Assembly: GCA_963971425.1 (NCBI GenBank)
Contig: OZ020514.1
Coordinates: 18,511,406-18,575,405, forward strand
Source of the DNA: Bryoerythrophyllum caledonicum
Taxonomy: Eukaryota > Streptophyta > Bryopsida > Pottiales > Pottiaceae
Direction: 5' to 3'
Length of the DNA: 64,000 nucleotides
The notes under the pieces are model-generated. The model searched no databases. It had not been told where the DNA came from and saw only the letters and a program-made list of their open reading frames with translations. The position numbers and the translations under genes are program-made. Every line of letters starts with the position of its first letter. Position 1 is the first letter of the stretch. Shown here one piece after another: positions 31,274 through 44,576 of the stretch.

Positions 31274-32645
31274 TGTTAAGTTGAAATTTTTATCCAAGTT
31301 GGAAATTCAAACAATGAGTTCAGATTCGATCACTAGGGAAGTGAGTTTATAGGTTGGTCAATAAGGTGTCATTATTGGACTTTTGAACTAATTATGTGTC
31401 CATATATAAGCTACAACACCTTCTATACACCATTTGGTGTCTCATATATCATATTCTCATTATATATATTCACGGATTGACTAACCTAATATCCAAGTAA
31501 TTGGTAATAATTTCTTAAAAATCTCCAAGTTCATCATTCTCATCCTCATTATTATAATATTCTGCCAATTGCCAATACATTGCAGCTTCCAAGCTTTCAA
31601 ATTCTCTTATGATTTCGGTCCACTCATAATTTTATTCATATTTAATTAACCATTGGAAATTTTCCTCCGCCAATATTTCTCCATCAGTGTATCCCGAGTT
31701 ATCTTCAATAGACTGTAAATCTCCTCACATATTTTACGCTTAGTCTTCGAATTTACTGATTTTACAATTCTCCCCAAATAGTGCAGCCTGCCGTGCTTTA
31801 GTCTCAATAGTCCTCTTAATTTCTCCAATAGTTGAGACTAAAATAATTTTATTCCAGGCATATTCTCCAATTGATGTCATTCGACATAAATGCTCCATCA
31901 ATAATTCCAATTATATCTACAACGACAATCCTTCCTTTCACGAACAATTAGGTGTCATCCCAATTTTGGATTCTTTGTCATGTTCTATCTTCACAAGTTC
32001 TGTTCGCTTCCAGTTGTTCAATCATTCATCAATTATTTTATTATCTTTTGATTCTTCCAATTTGGTGGAAGAGGGCCACTAATCTTCAATTAACTTCCAC
32101 TTGTAACCAACTTTCCAATCAGGTCAGATTGCAATTACTCACATTCACGACATCGGTGAGATACATAACAAAGTTTACACCACACAGATGCACTCCCATT
32201 GGTTTCCAACTACTTACAACATACACAATAGAATACAGATCAATTCACTCCAATTTTGACATACACTTGCACAATTATTCCACAATGATCAAATTTTAAA
32301 TTTTAAATTATATATTTACATAAGTATTTTTGTAATACTCCAATTCAAGTTCAAAGATCACAGCGACTTCTCCAAATCACATCAAAACTTCCTATCGGCG
32401 AAGAAGAAGCTCCGACACCACAGGCATGGAAAAACTAAAAAACCAACCGGTTCATCCCCATTACTTGTACTCTTTCCTAATCGGAACCACCGGTTCCTAC
32501 CTGATCTTTCACCTACCAATTGGTTCAACACTTTCTAACCAAATGGATTGGTAACAACTTAACCAAAATGAGTCCATTTACACAAAATTATCTATCCTGT
32601 TGGTAATTGACATGTTCTTAACTAAAAATTTACCAATTTAAACAA
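31274..32645 (-). mobile_element. LTR candidate of the Ty3/gypsy fossil
   Basis: On the minus strand this AT-rich non-coding stretch lies between the end of a long coding region (about 32650) and the primer-site-like sequence. Its PBS-side end is ..TTTCAACTTAACA. Its other end could not be fixed. An alternative is that the LTR reaches to the polypurine tract at about 36306, in which case it would be about 5 kb long and would contain the coding region described next. Confidence 0.4.
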
Positions 32646-35600
32646 TTACTTCTGACATTGCATACTACAGAGCTTCCCTCTTAGTTGATTGCGTCCCCGC
32701 AAACATCTCTTTTTCTCCTCTATTTTATTTGTGGCTCCAGGTGCTTTTGCTCCACTTGTTCCGGCAGGTCCTGGCCGAATGCTTGATTGCCCCATTGGAC
32801 TTACGCGCCCACTAGTACCAATCTTCACCAATTGAGCTCCGTCTGTCCATGAAAGCGGTAACCTCCAGGGACTAAAATTAGCTCCATTCGCAAACGATTG
32901 ACAATTGGCCATATCGCATTCTTGCACCAACTTATTCCACTTGGTTCGACTTTCTCTCACCTTCTCTGATCGGTTATCATCCAAAAATTTCTTCATAGCA
33001 GTGCTATGAAATCCATTCTTGTCATCCAGCATCACACGATGGGCGCCCGGCAGAAACTGCGTTAACAACATCAATTCTAGCACCCGTTGCTTCCTAGTGC
33101 TCATGTAAAGCACCTTGGTGTAAACCTGCATGTCTTGTCCATTCCGCGCTCCTAGCTTGATATAAATTGTCATGTTGAACTATTTGCACCAATAGGCTAC
33201 CATCAAGCAAAAGATCGCGGCTTTGTAATACACCGGGTCTTTGTGTCGTCTGTGGATGGCGAAAAACCTCATATAGGTTTGCACGCACCGCTTCGGAGTG
33301 AACAAATCACCCTCTACTATTGGCCAGTTATACCAAACAGTGTCCAATCGTGCATCAACTCACCAATGGTAACGCGTTCGGCACCTACGAAATCGGAGGT
33401 CCATATCTACCATATAGGGAGTATTGGTAACTCTAATGTGCTCCTCCTGCTAAATCTCGGCTTCAATATTAATGGCTGGATCTCGGGCATCATCATGATC
33501 TTTCCCAATCCAGTGAAGCGCATCCCAACTAAGTAACTCCGTTGGTCGTCAATCTGTACAAACAAGTTATTACATTGGCCCAAGAATCTCTCATCTGTAT
33601 TCGTGGACATAGTTGCAGGTTGCCAAGCATCCGAAATTTTTGTGATCCCTATCAACCTTTTTGACCGATTATTAAAGTGGCACTTGTTGTTCACCGTCAC
33701 ATCTGTTGTGATATCCCATGGTAGAAGCATCGAAAAATGCTTTCCCTCTTGGACAAGCTTCAATCTAGCTTGTACCATCCAATAGGTGTAAAAGTATTGG
33801 AAAGGATGTATGTCTGATACCTTCGTATGTGTCAGTCTTTCTTGGTTCTGTTGAATCAAGTCCACCAGCCATATCTTTGAGTGGAAAAAACTCTCCAGCT
33901 CGTGCACTTCAAACATCCAAGCTTCAATCGGTAAAACATCCCAATGGCGTTCCAATTCCACTGCCACGACCTTGGAGAATTCTTCACACTCTAATTTTCT
34001 TCGATCCTCCCCATAGGCCTCTTCTCTCCGGCGATGCTCCACCTGTAACATTCTTAATTCCCAAAAATATAGTAACACTATAGCTCCAGCATCACCAACC
34101 ACCACATAGGCTTGCGTGTTCTCTATCAATCGGAGATCATCCCTCACCAAAATCTCCACGAACATATCTTCCATCCGAAAATGCTTTGCCAATACCCAAG
34201 TCTTAAGAAATTGGTGGTGCACTAATAAATCCCGATGGGTCAACTTAGACACCAGAAAAAATACCTGTCGATTCCATTGGTAAATATGATTGGCAATTCT
34301 TTCATGGGGAAGATATGTCCTCAAAGCTAGTACGTCTTCAACCTTGATCATTCTTCCGATAAATTCTTCAGAGGTTATTATATCTCTGCCTCCACTTGAG
34401 TGTACCAATCGGTCATCTCCTTGCTGAATCTCAGAATATTCTAATCGGTTCGGTAATTGCTCGATCACAATGTTGTTTTCATTGATTGTCTCCTTGAGTT
34501 GACAAATCTCCCCTTCCTTTGCAACACCTACTAATTTGCATTGCGCCATGACTCGTCAAAAATCTGCTTCTGCTACTGCGGTTTACTCTAGCTTGGCCTT
34601 GCACTCTTTTCGTTGTTGTACTTGATGAGCCAATTGGTTGATTAATTGGTCATTAGTCCTGGCCAATTCCGCTTCATTGCTTTTCATAATTTTCGATTAC
34701 TGTTGCTCCAGCCTGATCCGCTCTTCGTATTGTTGCGCTAGTGTTGACAATTGGAGTCGCAGCTCGTGTTCTTCGTTCCTTCAAGATGCCTCTATGACCC
34801 TCTTTAGATGTTCCTCGGCCGCTTGATACTCCTGCTTCACCTTACCTAATTCCCACTCCAATCGAGAATTCTTAGCCTACAATTCCTCAACCTTGACTCT
34901 TGTATTTGGTCTCTTCTTGAATTTGAGTAGCGTGTACAGCTAATTAACTAAGAAATTCTAGATCTCGCAGGAAATTGTCCATAGGGGGAGTGGCTAACGG
35001 TAACTCCGACTCTGTCTTGATTGCCAATGGTCCAACTTGAACTTGATCCATTATAATCTGGGATAAATAGTAACCAGGTCAAACTAATAGCACCTTTTGT
35101 CCTTGCTCTTACAACGCCTGTTCTAAAAATTGATGAATACGCCTCGATAAAAACTTTGCCCAATTGATCATCACACTTGGCTGAGCCGTGGCGATTGATG
35201 CTAACAATGCCTCCCGCGGAACGATGTTCTCTTCAAAGTCCAACATGAGCCTTCTTTGAACAAATTCTATCAGTTCGAGCCAATCTGCTTTAATCTGAAA
35301 CTTGTCAACACGAGAGTAGCGTATCGACCTGGAAATGGCACCGTCAACTTGAAACACCATCCAATTAGTATTGTTTCCTCCTTCATTGTTGTCTTGCTCC
35401 TTCCACAGTTCGGAAGATGAAGAACTCTACCAATTAAGTCTGTTGTAAGTATGACTTTCTTGGTATACATTCTCCCCGTTCATGTGGTCACTTGATACGA
35501 CTCCATGAATTGCTCCACATAATTTTTGTTGATCGCCTCCAGTAAGGTATCTTGCACATTAGCTGTGACGAACTCGTGCGGCTTCGCTCGCTCCAAATTG

Positions 35601-35900
35601 GTCATCTTCTGCTCATCGCGCAAGAAAGCTGCTGTTGATCCGCTCGCTTCCCATAGATGAGCTTCAATCTGTATTGAAGAAATCACCAATGGATCCTCCG
35701 CTCCACCTTGCACCGACGTCCCTGCCTCCAATTTGGGCTTCTTTAAGCGTCGCAATGTATAAACTCCTGGTGCTTCTTCTATAGTCCTTCCGATTCTAAT
35801 TTGTCCAAGTCAATTGGTGAAGAATCCATCGCTCTCCAATCGCTCAGAACTAATTCGGACAAATTTACTCCTTCCTCTTCGTCGCACTTGATCTGAGTCT
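32646..35900 (-). pseudogene. Additional long coding region downstream of integrase (Ty3/gypsy fossil)
   Basis: Minus-strand frames cover most of 3 kb. A part at 35755-35480 starts MRRLKKPKLEAGTSVQGG. The largest frame, 34549-33407 (380 codons), includes LRTYLPHERIANHIYQWNRQ and EVHELESFFHSKIWLVDLIQ. The end, at 33173-32646 (175 codons), includes ELMLLTQFLPGAHRVMLDDK and a basic C-terminus. No retroviral enzyme motif, signal peptide or clear membrane segment is visible. The position after integrase is where Athila-like elements keep an env-like or extra ORF, but no such homology can be shown. A few breaks are present. Confidence 0.55.
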
Positions 35901-36305
35901 GCATTCGCGAGCTTCCTTCTACACATTCTCTCAACCTGCTTTGTTTACTACTTCTCTGTCAATGGGACATGGCCGCCTTTCTTGGTTCATACCCATCGGT
36001 TAGTCCATTTTCTTGGTATTTCTATCATCAGTTCAAATGATTTGATCCTATTGGCCTCATAAAGTCTTGTCAACTGACGAGCTAATGTCGCAACCTCACT
36101 TTACCATCATTCAATACTTTCTGTACCATTGGAGCTAATTTTAACTTCACTTAATCCTTCCTACTCATTAGAGTATGCTTTCCTTATTTTATGTTATTAT
36201 CCATACACATAAACGATATTTTGTATTTTGTATAATTGCTTCCTAAATTTATTTATTTTTAATTATGTTTTAAAGTTTATTTTTAAATTTTAAGTATTTA
36301 TTTAA

Positions 36306-36325
36306 TACTATCCCCCCCAACCAAA
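36306..36325 (-). other. Polypurine-tract-like site
   Basis: Minus-strand GGTTGGGGGGGATAG lies just after the integrase region and non-coding spacer, as expected for a plus-strand priming site next to a 3' LTR. No TG follows immediately, so the LTR border is not certain. Confidence 0.45.
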
Positions 36326-36539
36326 TTTCTAAGTCGTCCACGGCTTAAATATAATAGAGCTTAAATCTATATCCATTAATCACTGTAAGAAGAAGATTTC
36401 CTACAAAATCTTATAATTGAGCTGACCCATTGGGGTTGATGTTGTTTATTTTTAAAGGACCAATCCAATGCATTTGAAGTTTTCCTGGAAATTTAAAGAA
36501 TTGTCTATCATAAAGTAGAACTAAATCTCCTATTTTTAA

Positions 36540-38022
36540 CTACTTTTGTCGTAATTTAGAATCATAAAAAGACTTGTGCTTTTGTTGGGCTACAAAAGTA
36601 TTACAATGAGCCATTATCCTATCCTCATCCATTGATTCCAGTTTCAAAAGTCGATCTTGTAAACTAGTGACATCATATAGTCTATGGTCCATAGCCACTC
36701 GTAAAGATGGAACTTCAAATCCTATAGGTAAAATGGCTTCTTGGCCATAAACTAATTGGAAAGGGGTGAACTTAGTTGTCACCTTGTAGGCTGTTCGATA
36801 GGTCCATAGGGGTCTCCATAATTTTTCATCCCAATCGGTAGCTGAACCTGCGATTGTTTTAGTCAAAATCTTACATAATGTCCCATTGGTCTTCTCCGTT
36901 TGATCGTTGGCTCGAGGATGATATGGACTAGTCTTTCGATGCTTAATAAAAAAGTTATTTGTAAGTTACTCAACAGTTTCATTCAATTAAAGGGTCCCTC
37001 GATCACTGATTAATACCTTACGGCATCCATATCGGAAAATAATGTTTTCGTAAAGAAACTTAGCCACTGTTTTAGCATCATCATGACGTGCCGCAGGTGC
37101 TTCAGCCCATTTAGTAGCATAATCTGTTGCTACCAAAATGTACCGATTTCGGTCCTACCTTGGGGCCTGCAAAGTCTATCCGCCATTTCTCAAAGGGAGA
37201 CAATGCCAATAGGGGTTGCAAGGGCATAGCGGAGTTAGGAGTTGGCTTACCCACACGTTGGCAAGGATTACACTTACGAGTATAATAATTGGCATCTTTA
37301 AATAAATTGGGCCACCAATAACCAGCCAATAGGGCTTTTCTTGCTGTAGCTTCTCTACCAAAATGGCCACCGCACACATCCATGTGGCAGCCTTTTATAA
37401 TCAAAAGTACTTCATTTTTATATACACATCGCCTTAAAATACCACCTTTTCCCCTTTTGTATAATGTATTATCAATCAAAGTATAGGGACCACATTTATG
37501 CACAAATGCACTAACTTGTTTTGGAGTAAAATCCAAGGGGACTTTATTTGAAGTCAAATATTCCAAAATTTCTCTATAGTCTGGCTGGATCACATCAACC
37601 TCAAACAATTGAGCATCCGACAGGTTGTCATCAATTGGAAATAGCTGGTTAGTTGGTAAAGGCTTCAATCGAAAAAGATGATCCGCATTGGCATGGCTCT
37701 TACCTGGTCTTACGACTATAGTGAAGTTAAATTCCCCGAATAGTAATACCCATCGGGCTAACCGGCCGCTTAAATCAAATTTATTGATCAAATATTTTAA
37801 TGCATTGTGATCCACGTAAAAAGTGAATGGATAACTCAATAGATAGTGGCAAAATTTTTGAATAGCAAAGACCATTCCCAAAGCCTCTCTCTCTGTTGTT
37901 GAATAGTTCCTTTCCGCCGCTATCAATTTCCGGCTTGCAAAGTAGATATGATGATTCATATAATTTTTGTCCTTTTGGCTCAATTCACAACCTAAGGCAG
38001 TATTGGAGGCGTCTATGTACAC
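36540..38022 (-). pseudogene. RNase H and integrase parts of the Ty3/gypsy fossil
   Basis: The frame 38022-37111 opens with the RNase H signature MYIDASNTALGCELSQKD and YSTTEREALGMVFAIQKF, then YVDHNALKYLINK. It continues into the integrase zinc-binding region (HMDVCGGHFGREATARKALL, YYTRKCNPCQRVGKP) and the start of the catalytic core (KWRIDFAGP). The integrase C-terminal part lies at 36866-36540 (LWTYRTAYKVTTKFTPFQLV, YGQEAILPIGFEVPS). Confidence 0.9.
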
Positions 38023-38352
38023 AAAAAACAGTTCTTCCCAATTTGGTCGAATTAATATTGGAGAGGAACTTCATTTTTCCTACAATTATATAAAAGCCAT
38101 TTCACATTTAGGTGTCCAGATGGGATTGTCACCTTTTTTCAATTTTTTTAATAAATTTGTGAGAGGAGCAGCCAATTGGGCATAACCTGCAACACCTCGA
38201 CAATAGTAACTCCCCAAACTCACAAAACTTCTTACCCTTGTTACTGTTGTTGGTCTAGCTGTATTAACAATTAAAGCAATTTTATCGGGATCGGTGCTAA
38301 TACCCTCCTTACTAACAATGTGGCCTAAAAGTTTCCCGTTCGAAACTATAAA

Positions 38353-39464
38353 TTAGCATTTTGAGGCATTAAAAGAAATGCCATACTTATCACATTGGAC
38401 TAGACATAATTCCAATTTTGCCATAATATGATCTTCTTTTTTTCTAAATACACAAAAATCTTCCAAGAAATTCTCCATGAAATGTCTTAGAAATTGTTGA
38501 AATGCCACGGTTAACACTCGTTGAAAAGTGGAAGGCGCATTACACAATCCGAATGGCATCACCCAATAGGCAAATGTACCCCAATCAATTGTAAATGTGG
38601 TTTTCAATTGGTCTTCTTGGGCGATCTTGACTTGATTGTAGCCACTAAAGCCGTCCAAGAACGAATAACATTCGTGGCCTGCCACAGCGTCCAATATGGT
38701 AACCGTGAAAGGTAGAAGAAAATAGTCCTTTTTGGTTGCTGAATTTAATCTTCTAAAATCTTGACAAATTTTGATTTTTCCATTCTTTTTAGGAACAACC
38801 ACAATTGGGCTAACCCATTCACTAAAAGGAACTGGATATAAATCCAATATCCAATAATTTGTCAACTTCCTCTTTCACCATCGGTGAATATTTGGGATTT
38901 AACGGATGTTGACGTTGCCTTATAGGTTTACTTCCCTCGTGCAGTTAATGTCATGTTGACATACCTCCATTGGAATGCCCTTCAAATCTTTATAACTCCA
39001 TGCAAAGTTGAAAATATGCTCTCTAAAAAACTCCTTCCAATTTTTTAAGTCTGAATTACTAAGTTCCCAATTATTGTGGATTACTTTAATATCTGCAGTG
39101 GTACAGATATTCAGCTCCATGCACTGGTCCTTGGGGACATGTTTCGCAATAGGGGTTGGATGTAAAGAATAATCCCATAGGGGTTCACTTTCATTGGGCG
39201 GTTTCAATTCCAAGAGTGGAAGCTCAATTGCATAAACAGGTCTATTGGTCAACCATGATTCAATGGCTTATGGGAGTCAGCATCTGCACCACATGGGATT
39301 AAAATCTCACCGGGTCCCAACTCCACATACATTCCCATAGGTGTAGAAGAAAAATTGATTTTTACATTGGTTTTAACCCAATGGGCTCTCAACTTGCCTT
39401 GTTCATCATCTGAATCATAACCCTGATTGGTGGTAACTTTGGAAATTCCCATTGGGTCTTTCAA
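38353..39464 (-). pseudogene. Reverse transcriptase part of the Ty3/gypsy fossil
   Basis: The core frame 38865-38353 contains VSPIVVVPKKNGKIKICQDF, RRLNSATKKDYFLLPFTV, YSFLDGFSGYNQVKIAQED and MPFGLCNAPSTFQRVL, a Ty3/gypsy RT. The linker between protease and RT occupies 39464-38920. Confidence 0.9.
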
Positions 39465-39561
39465 GAGTATTGTTTTGGATACATGCTCATTACTATTTTA
39501 TTTGTTTTTCCCCAATTATTATTAAATCACGTCCCCAATCTTCCATAGCTTTGGCTTGATA

Positions 39562-40041
39562 TTACCATGGCGGTCCCAATAACATTGGATATGAGTTATA
39601 TGAAGAACTTGGTTGTAATACAATAAAGTCAATCCAATATATCATACCTGCAATAAGTGTCTTAACTAAAGGCAATATTCCCATTGGTTTTACGCGGCTT
39701 TGATCAACCATTCTTAAGACCAATTTGGTTTTTTTCAATCCTGTCAAATGTTATGCCAACATTGTATCTCGGTTCATCACATTAACACTTGACCCTCCAT
39801 CTAATTGGACACCAGTTACGGTTAACCCATCAACATTCACATCCACTGTGGGAGCTCCAGGTTCTAAACTTAGTGCAACCTCATTGACCATTGGTTTATT
39901 TCTTTTCCTTACTAATGTGGATTGTAATAAAGAGCGGCATATGGGAGCTATTCCCAATAACTGTCTGATGGAGATATTGGCTTTAATTTTTTCTATATCA
40001 TCCAATAAATCATAGTGTTCAATATTGTGCATTATACCCAT
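39562..40041 (-). pseudogene. Protease part of the Ty3/gypsy fossil
   Basis: Contains VTGVQLDGGSSVNVMN, the retropepsin-type active-site region, followed about 80 residues later by a conserved hydrophobic end (SYNSYPMLLGPPW). Confidence 0.75.
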
Positions 40042-40263
40042 AGGTCTAGACTTTCTTCCTCTAGATCGAAGAACTTTGGTGGTTTCCTTTTCTGGAGCTG
40101 GTAAATCTTGTTTTTTTCAATATGGATGTTCAGGTTGAATTACCATGGAGGAGGTCTCTTCTTGGTTATCACGTACTATGGATAATACTTGTCTTCCAAA
40201 TGGATGGTTAAATACTATTGGGGTTGGATTAAATTCTTGAAACACTTGACCGCCTATTGGATT

Positions 40264-42235
40264 TTAGGTTTTCATACCTCGTGATACTCTAGCGCCTATA
40301 GGCTCGACAATATCAATATGTACAAAATTTTTAGGTAAACTCATTGAAATATTATCTCTTAATTGTTCTTTTTCTATTTGAGATGAAACCATTGGGGTCT
40401 TATTACTGGATTGTGTATTATTATTTCCCATTGGTTGGCTTTCCTTCATCGGCCCTGTCATTATGGGATTTGCCACATCGAGCATAATCAAAGGTTGAGT
40501 CCCATCAGTTATCTCTATATTCACCCTTGCTCTCGTAATTACCCGTTCCACATTGTTTATTTTACCAATATTATTTTCAGTAGTCATTTGTGCCCTAACC
40601 ACATCATGAAAGTGCTCTTTAGTAACCATCCCAACATAATTTACTACACAATTGTTGGTATTATAATAATTATTATTTGTATCCTTATTTGGATAGGTTT
40701 CTATTAACACCGGTTTGGGGTTGGTGTCTTTATTGTTAACCATCCCATCACTATCCCGTGGACCATTTCTCCTTAGGGCATTACATTTTGTCGTTGTATG
40801 CCTTTGTAGTTTACAGTTTCCACATTGTCGTATGTAAGGCACATTGGCTCTAGGATTGGGACAGTTTCTTGAGAAATGACCCCTTTGTTTGAAGTTACAA
40901 CATTGAACATTAGGATTATTTTCCCAGCCAGGTTCTTGACCACCACAAGTTGGTCCATTCTGGTTAGGATTTCCAAATGGCATTGGTGCCCATCCTTGGT
41001 TTTGGTGGTATATACCTATTAGGATTCTTTTGATAACCCCCATTATTAAAATTAGAATTATGAAAATTTGGATTAGGATTTTGACTCCCATAATTACGAC
41101 GGTCACGATTTCCATTATTACATTTATTATTCCAACTGGTGGTATTATTGTAATTATATGCATTTTGATTGTTAGTATCATCTATTTGGTAAACTTGACC
41201 ATTCCAATTTCTCCCTCTCGCATCATCCTTTAAATTATTCCGTAACTTATTGCAACAAGAAATATCATGATGTCCTCCACAAAGTCTACATTCAAGTGAT
41301 TGATTTAATGGGGAAGGACAATCGAGTAATATATGCCCATGTCCCTTACAATTGGTACACCACACATGAGATCTATGATCTATTGGTTGATCTTGCTTAG
41401 GCTTTAAGTTGGTTACTAAAACACCTAGTTCATCAAATTTTTTCATCAAAGCCAATTAATGGGACTCCATAGTTTGAAGAGGTTTAGGATAAACAATTGG
41501 TGAACTACCCACACTTGTGTTGGTTTGAACTAGGACACCTATAGTCAATTAATTATTAGGCAAAGCTAGTGGTGCCGAATTTGGTACATAATAGGGAGTT
41601 GACATACTCGATTTACGTGGTTGCAAATATCCCAAGTTGGAGTTATATGCATTAATTGCATTTACCCCATCGATACTTCTTGGTGGAAGAATAAACTGAA
41701 TAAGGGATTGCACAGCCGCACCCAATAGGTTTTCATAAATAATTTCTTCCATGAATTTTGCCCTTGCATAGGCTACAGCAAAGTTGGTTGGTTGTCCTTC
41801 CTTTACACTTGTCTTGAATCTTGAAGGATTTAGTTCTTTGAGAAAATTCTCAACTTTTCTTGATTTGATATTACTTGTCGCTAGGATATTCTCATAATGA
41901 TGTCACTGAATCTTCCATAGTAAGAGTCAATCGTTACTCCTTGGTTATGATAAGATCATGCAATTGATCCATTAACCTCCCATTAAATGCAATTGGTTGG
42001 AAAGTTTTCAAGAAACTATTCCTTAAAATAGTCCAATGAACAAAAAGTCCAGGATGTTGACGATTAAACCCATCCATTGCGGAACCTTGTAAGGTCCTAC
42101 GGAAGATTGCTAGCGATTGGGACTCATGTCTTGCGTTATCAACATTACAAGTCGTTAAAAATTCCTTAAGATGCCAATCAAGATCTGCACGTGGCTAGCC
42201 TTAAAAAATTGGGTACGGTATGGTGGAATATGGCC
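40264..42235 (-). pseudogene. Gag part of the Ty3/gypsy fossil
   Basis: The upstream piece (42220-41900) reads DLDWHLKEFLTTCNVDNARH, FRRTLQGSAMDGFNRQHPGL and HWTILRNSFLKTFQPIAFNG, the gag core of plant gypsy elements. Downstream are zinc-knuckle-like CTNCKGHGHILLDC (about 41360), CRLCGGHHDISCC and CCNFKQRGHFSRNC (about 40900). An Asn/Ile-rich low-complexity stretch lies at about 41000-41200. Confidence 0.85.
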
Positions 42236-43930
42236 ATAACATATGTAATTACAATAATAGAATAAAAACAAAGTGGTTTTTTATTATATGAATAATCAAC
42301 AACCTGCATAATTTTCTACTTTGAATTTGTGGAAGCATTATATTTCTTCAATTATATGAAGAGATAGATTATACTTATTACAGGAAAATACCCAAAACTT
42401 TTGTCAGCTCTGTTTTTTTTATATATGATGGCACATGGTTAACGTGAGATTATACTAATCATGTAGAATAGATTTAGTTGTGCAAAGCACTCATAATGCA
42501 TGATGCATCGTATTAAGTTTGGTTGTAGTTATCAAGCTATGCGCCTAGGTAGGCGGATCTCGCTATACTAGATTGCACGGCTTTGGCTTTGTTCATAGCA
42601 CATGCGACTAATCATACCACAATCCGTGAATGAGGATGGAAGGCCTTATATACTTAAATAGACTTGATTCTGAGACTGAAAGCTCGGGCCCTTTTTACTT
42701 AAGGATCAAGCTTAAGTTTATTTTCAATATTATTTTGGTTCCTGCCACTATAGTTGTTCAATTATGATAGTATACGATGTCAAAAAACAGCCTCGTGCTT
42801 GAAAATCTTGCAAGCACTTTGAAAAGGAGTATTTCAAAGGCATAAGTTTGACTCAATAATTGCGATGTTTGAGGGTTATTTATGATGAATGACTTGTTTT
42901 CATGAAGTATGATGCGTGAATATTGAAGCTATTTCTGCCCCACAAATTGGCCTATAATTATTCTAAAAAACTTATTCTATCAATTGGGCCTATCGACTCC
43001 AACTTCAATAGTTAAATTTTCAAAAAATCAGCTCCATTGGCATTATACCTATATAAAGACTCATTTAACTTGGTTGTTCCTAGAGCAATAAAATAAATTT
43101 ACTAAATTAAATGTAGGTTCAATTTGATAGTAGAAGGGGGAGCTATCCATTGTTGATGCGGACCTTTCATGCTTTACATTGAGATTTTGTTTTGGTTTTT
43201 CAAAAGATCCTTCTGTAATCATTTGCCAAATATGGAGATAAATATTTAAAATAAAAATTGATAAAAATAAATTTGAGAAATTCTACCACAAATTCATTTG
43301 CTCAAATAACAAGTTAAGAAAAGTCCCCAATGCCACTAGAGATTCCTTGAGTCTGAATGTAAAGGCTTTGGTTACCAATAAATGAACTCAAGGATTTGGC
43401 AAACTACAAAGGAAAAGATGAAATAGCCTTGTAAGTTGTAAGTACACTTCAATAGACAATTATAACCTTAGACCTTCACAATGTAGGCAACATTTTATAT
43501 AATTCCATAAAAAATAGTTGTTGACATGGTTCACTGGCCACCTCTCATGACGGAAAATCCATTTGCTTCCGTTTATTCCTTCTAGCCTCAATTCTATTAA
43601 TTGGTCATTATAACCGAAGCGGCCATGGGAACGAACATCCCATCACGTGTAATAAGTAGTTCATTTTCATGATTATTTTGGCTTTTCATGAGAATTGGAT
43701 AGATTATAAAGCCCTAAAAATAAAAGAGAACACAATAAGTCATAATCTTGGACTTCAATTTCTTTAACGTTTAAAGCTTTAGAAAGAATTATGTGTAGCT
43801 GAAATTTTTTAATTAATTTTAGTATCTTTGTTTAACTAGGGATCTTAGGTTTAAAGTTTAAAATGAATTTATTTTAAAGATTGCTCAAATAATGTAACAT
43901 AAAACAAGCATACAAAGTTTTCATAATAAT
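42236..43930. other. AT-rich stretch between the Ty3/gypsy fossil and the mitochondrial block
   Basis: No gene is supported. Composition changes near 42236 from retroelement coding DNA to AT-rich DNA like that of the mitochondrial block. It may be intergenic or intronic mitochondrial DNA, but no mitochondrial gene was recognised. A hairpin-like GTGCTTG..CAAGCAC lies at about 42796-42817. Confidence 0.4.
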
Positions 43931-43938
43931 TAGCCATT

Positions 43939-44163
43939 TTGGCAAAAGGAGAACTTGAAGAGGTTATAAAGATAGTTGGTGATGTCATAGGTGATTTTAC
44001 AACAATAGGGTACTTGGTTGTACGTGCACAATCTAAATCAAGGGAATACATTAGAATCATCAGAGCAAAGCCTAAAATTGAAAAGCTAAAATTTGATTTT
44101 CAAATACTTACTAATATTCTTAAAAACAAGGCTCAACTTTTAAGTAAGGCTGAAAAACATTAA
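43939..44163 (+). CDS. Unrecognised 74-codon ORF
   Basis: A clean frame in AT-rich DNA: AKGELEEVIKIVGDVIGDFT, then TIGYLVVRAQSKSREYIRII and a Lys-rich C-terminus. Its composition is less distorted than that of its neighbours. It lies upstream of the cox2 copy and could be a mitochondrial ORF, but I cannot name it. Confidence 0.35.
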   Translation: MAKGELEEVIKIVGDVIGDFTTIGYLVVRAQSKSREYIRIIRAKPKIEKLKFDFQILTNILKNKAQLLSKAEKH

Positions 44164-44576
44164 ATTAGAATGAACAGCCATGTTTAAATAATGTTTTTTA
44201 GCATGTAATACTAGCTAAATACAACAAAGTAAAAGTCAAGGTTTTCGCGCGACAAGATTCAAGATGTAGCACAAATGATAATGGAAAAAATGCCATAAGG
44301 ATTATAGGCAGACCTTCAACAAACACCTAAGAAAAAATCATCGCCTAAATTATCTATTAAATATGTAGTCCTCAAAGTAAATTCCTTTGTTTTTCTAAGA
44401 TATCAAGATGTTTTTGTAAGTTTACCAATTATATCTTTCTTAAAATTGAAGTCCTATTGGTTTAAAAGCTGAAGTTTTGTTTTGCAAAAGTATGACCTAT
44501 GAGGTGGATTGAATCTCAGATCTTTTTATTTTTTGGGTTCTTACGGCATTATTATTGTAGAGTTGCCTATTATAAT

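Larger units (their letters stand above)
36306..42235 (-). mobile_element. Ty3/gypsy retrotransposon fossil, gag-pol body
   Basis: About 5.9 kb on the minus strand in the order gag, protease, RT, RNase H, integrase, the Ty3/gypsy order. Each part is recognisable from conserved motifs (see parts). It is not whole: the 5' end of gag, the leader and the 5' LTR are missing at about 42.2 kb, and the body carries several breaks. The state of decay is moderate, since long frames survive (303 and 305 codons). Confidence 0.95.

Noticed and set aside
33829-34083. Plus-strand frames inside the 32.6-35.9 kb coding region
   Set aside because: Shadows of the longer minus-strand frame of 380 codons.
40411-41233. 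Ile-rich plus-strand frames opposite gag
   Set aside because: Shadows of the Asn-rich gag low-complexity region on the minus strand.
42540-42620. Mitochondrial tRNA or rRNA piece
   Set aside because: GC-richer patch, but no cloverleaf or rRNA signature was found.
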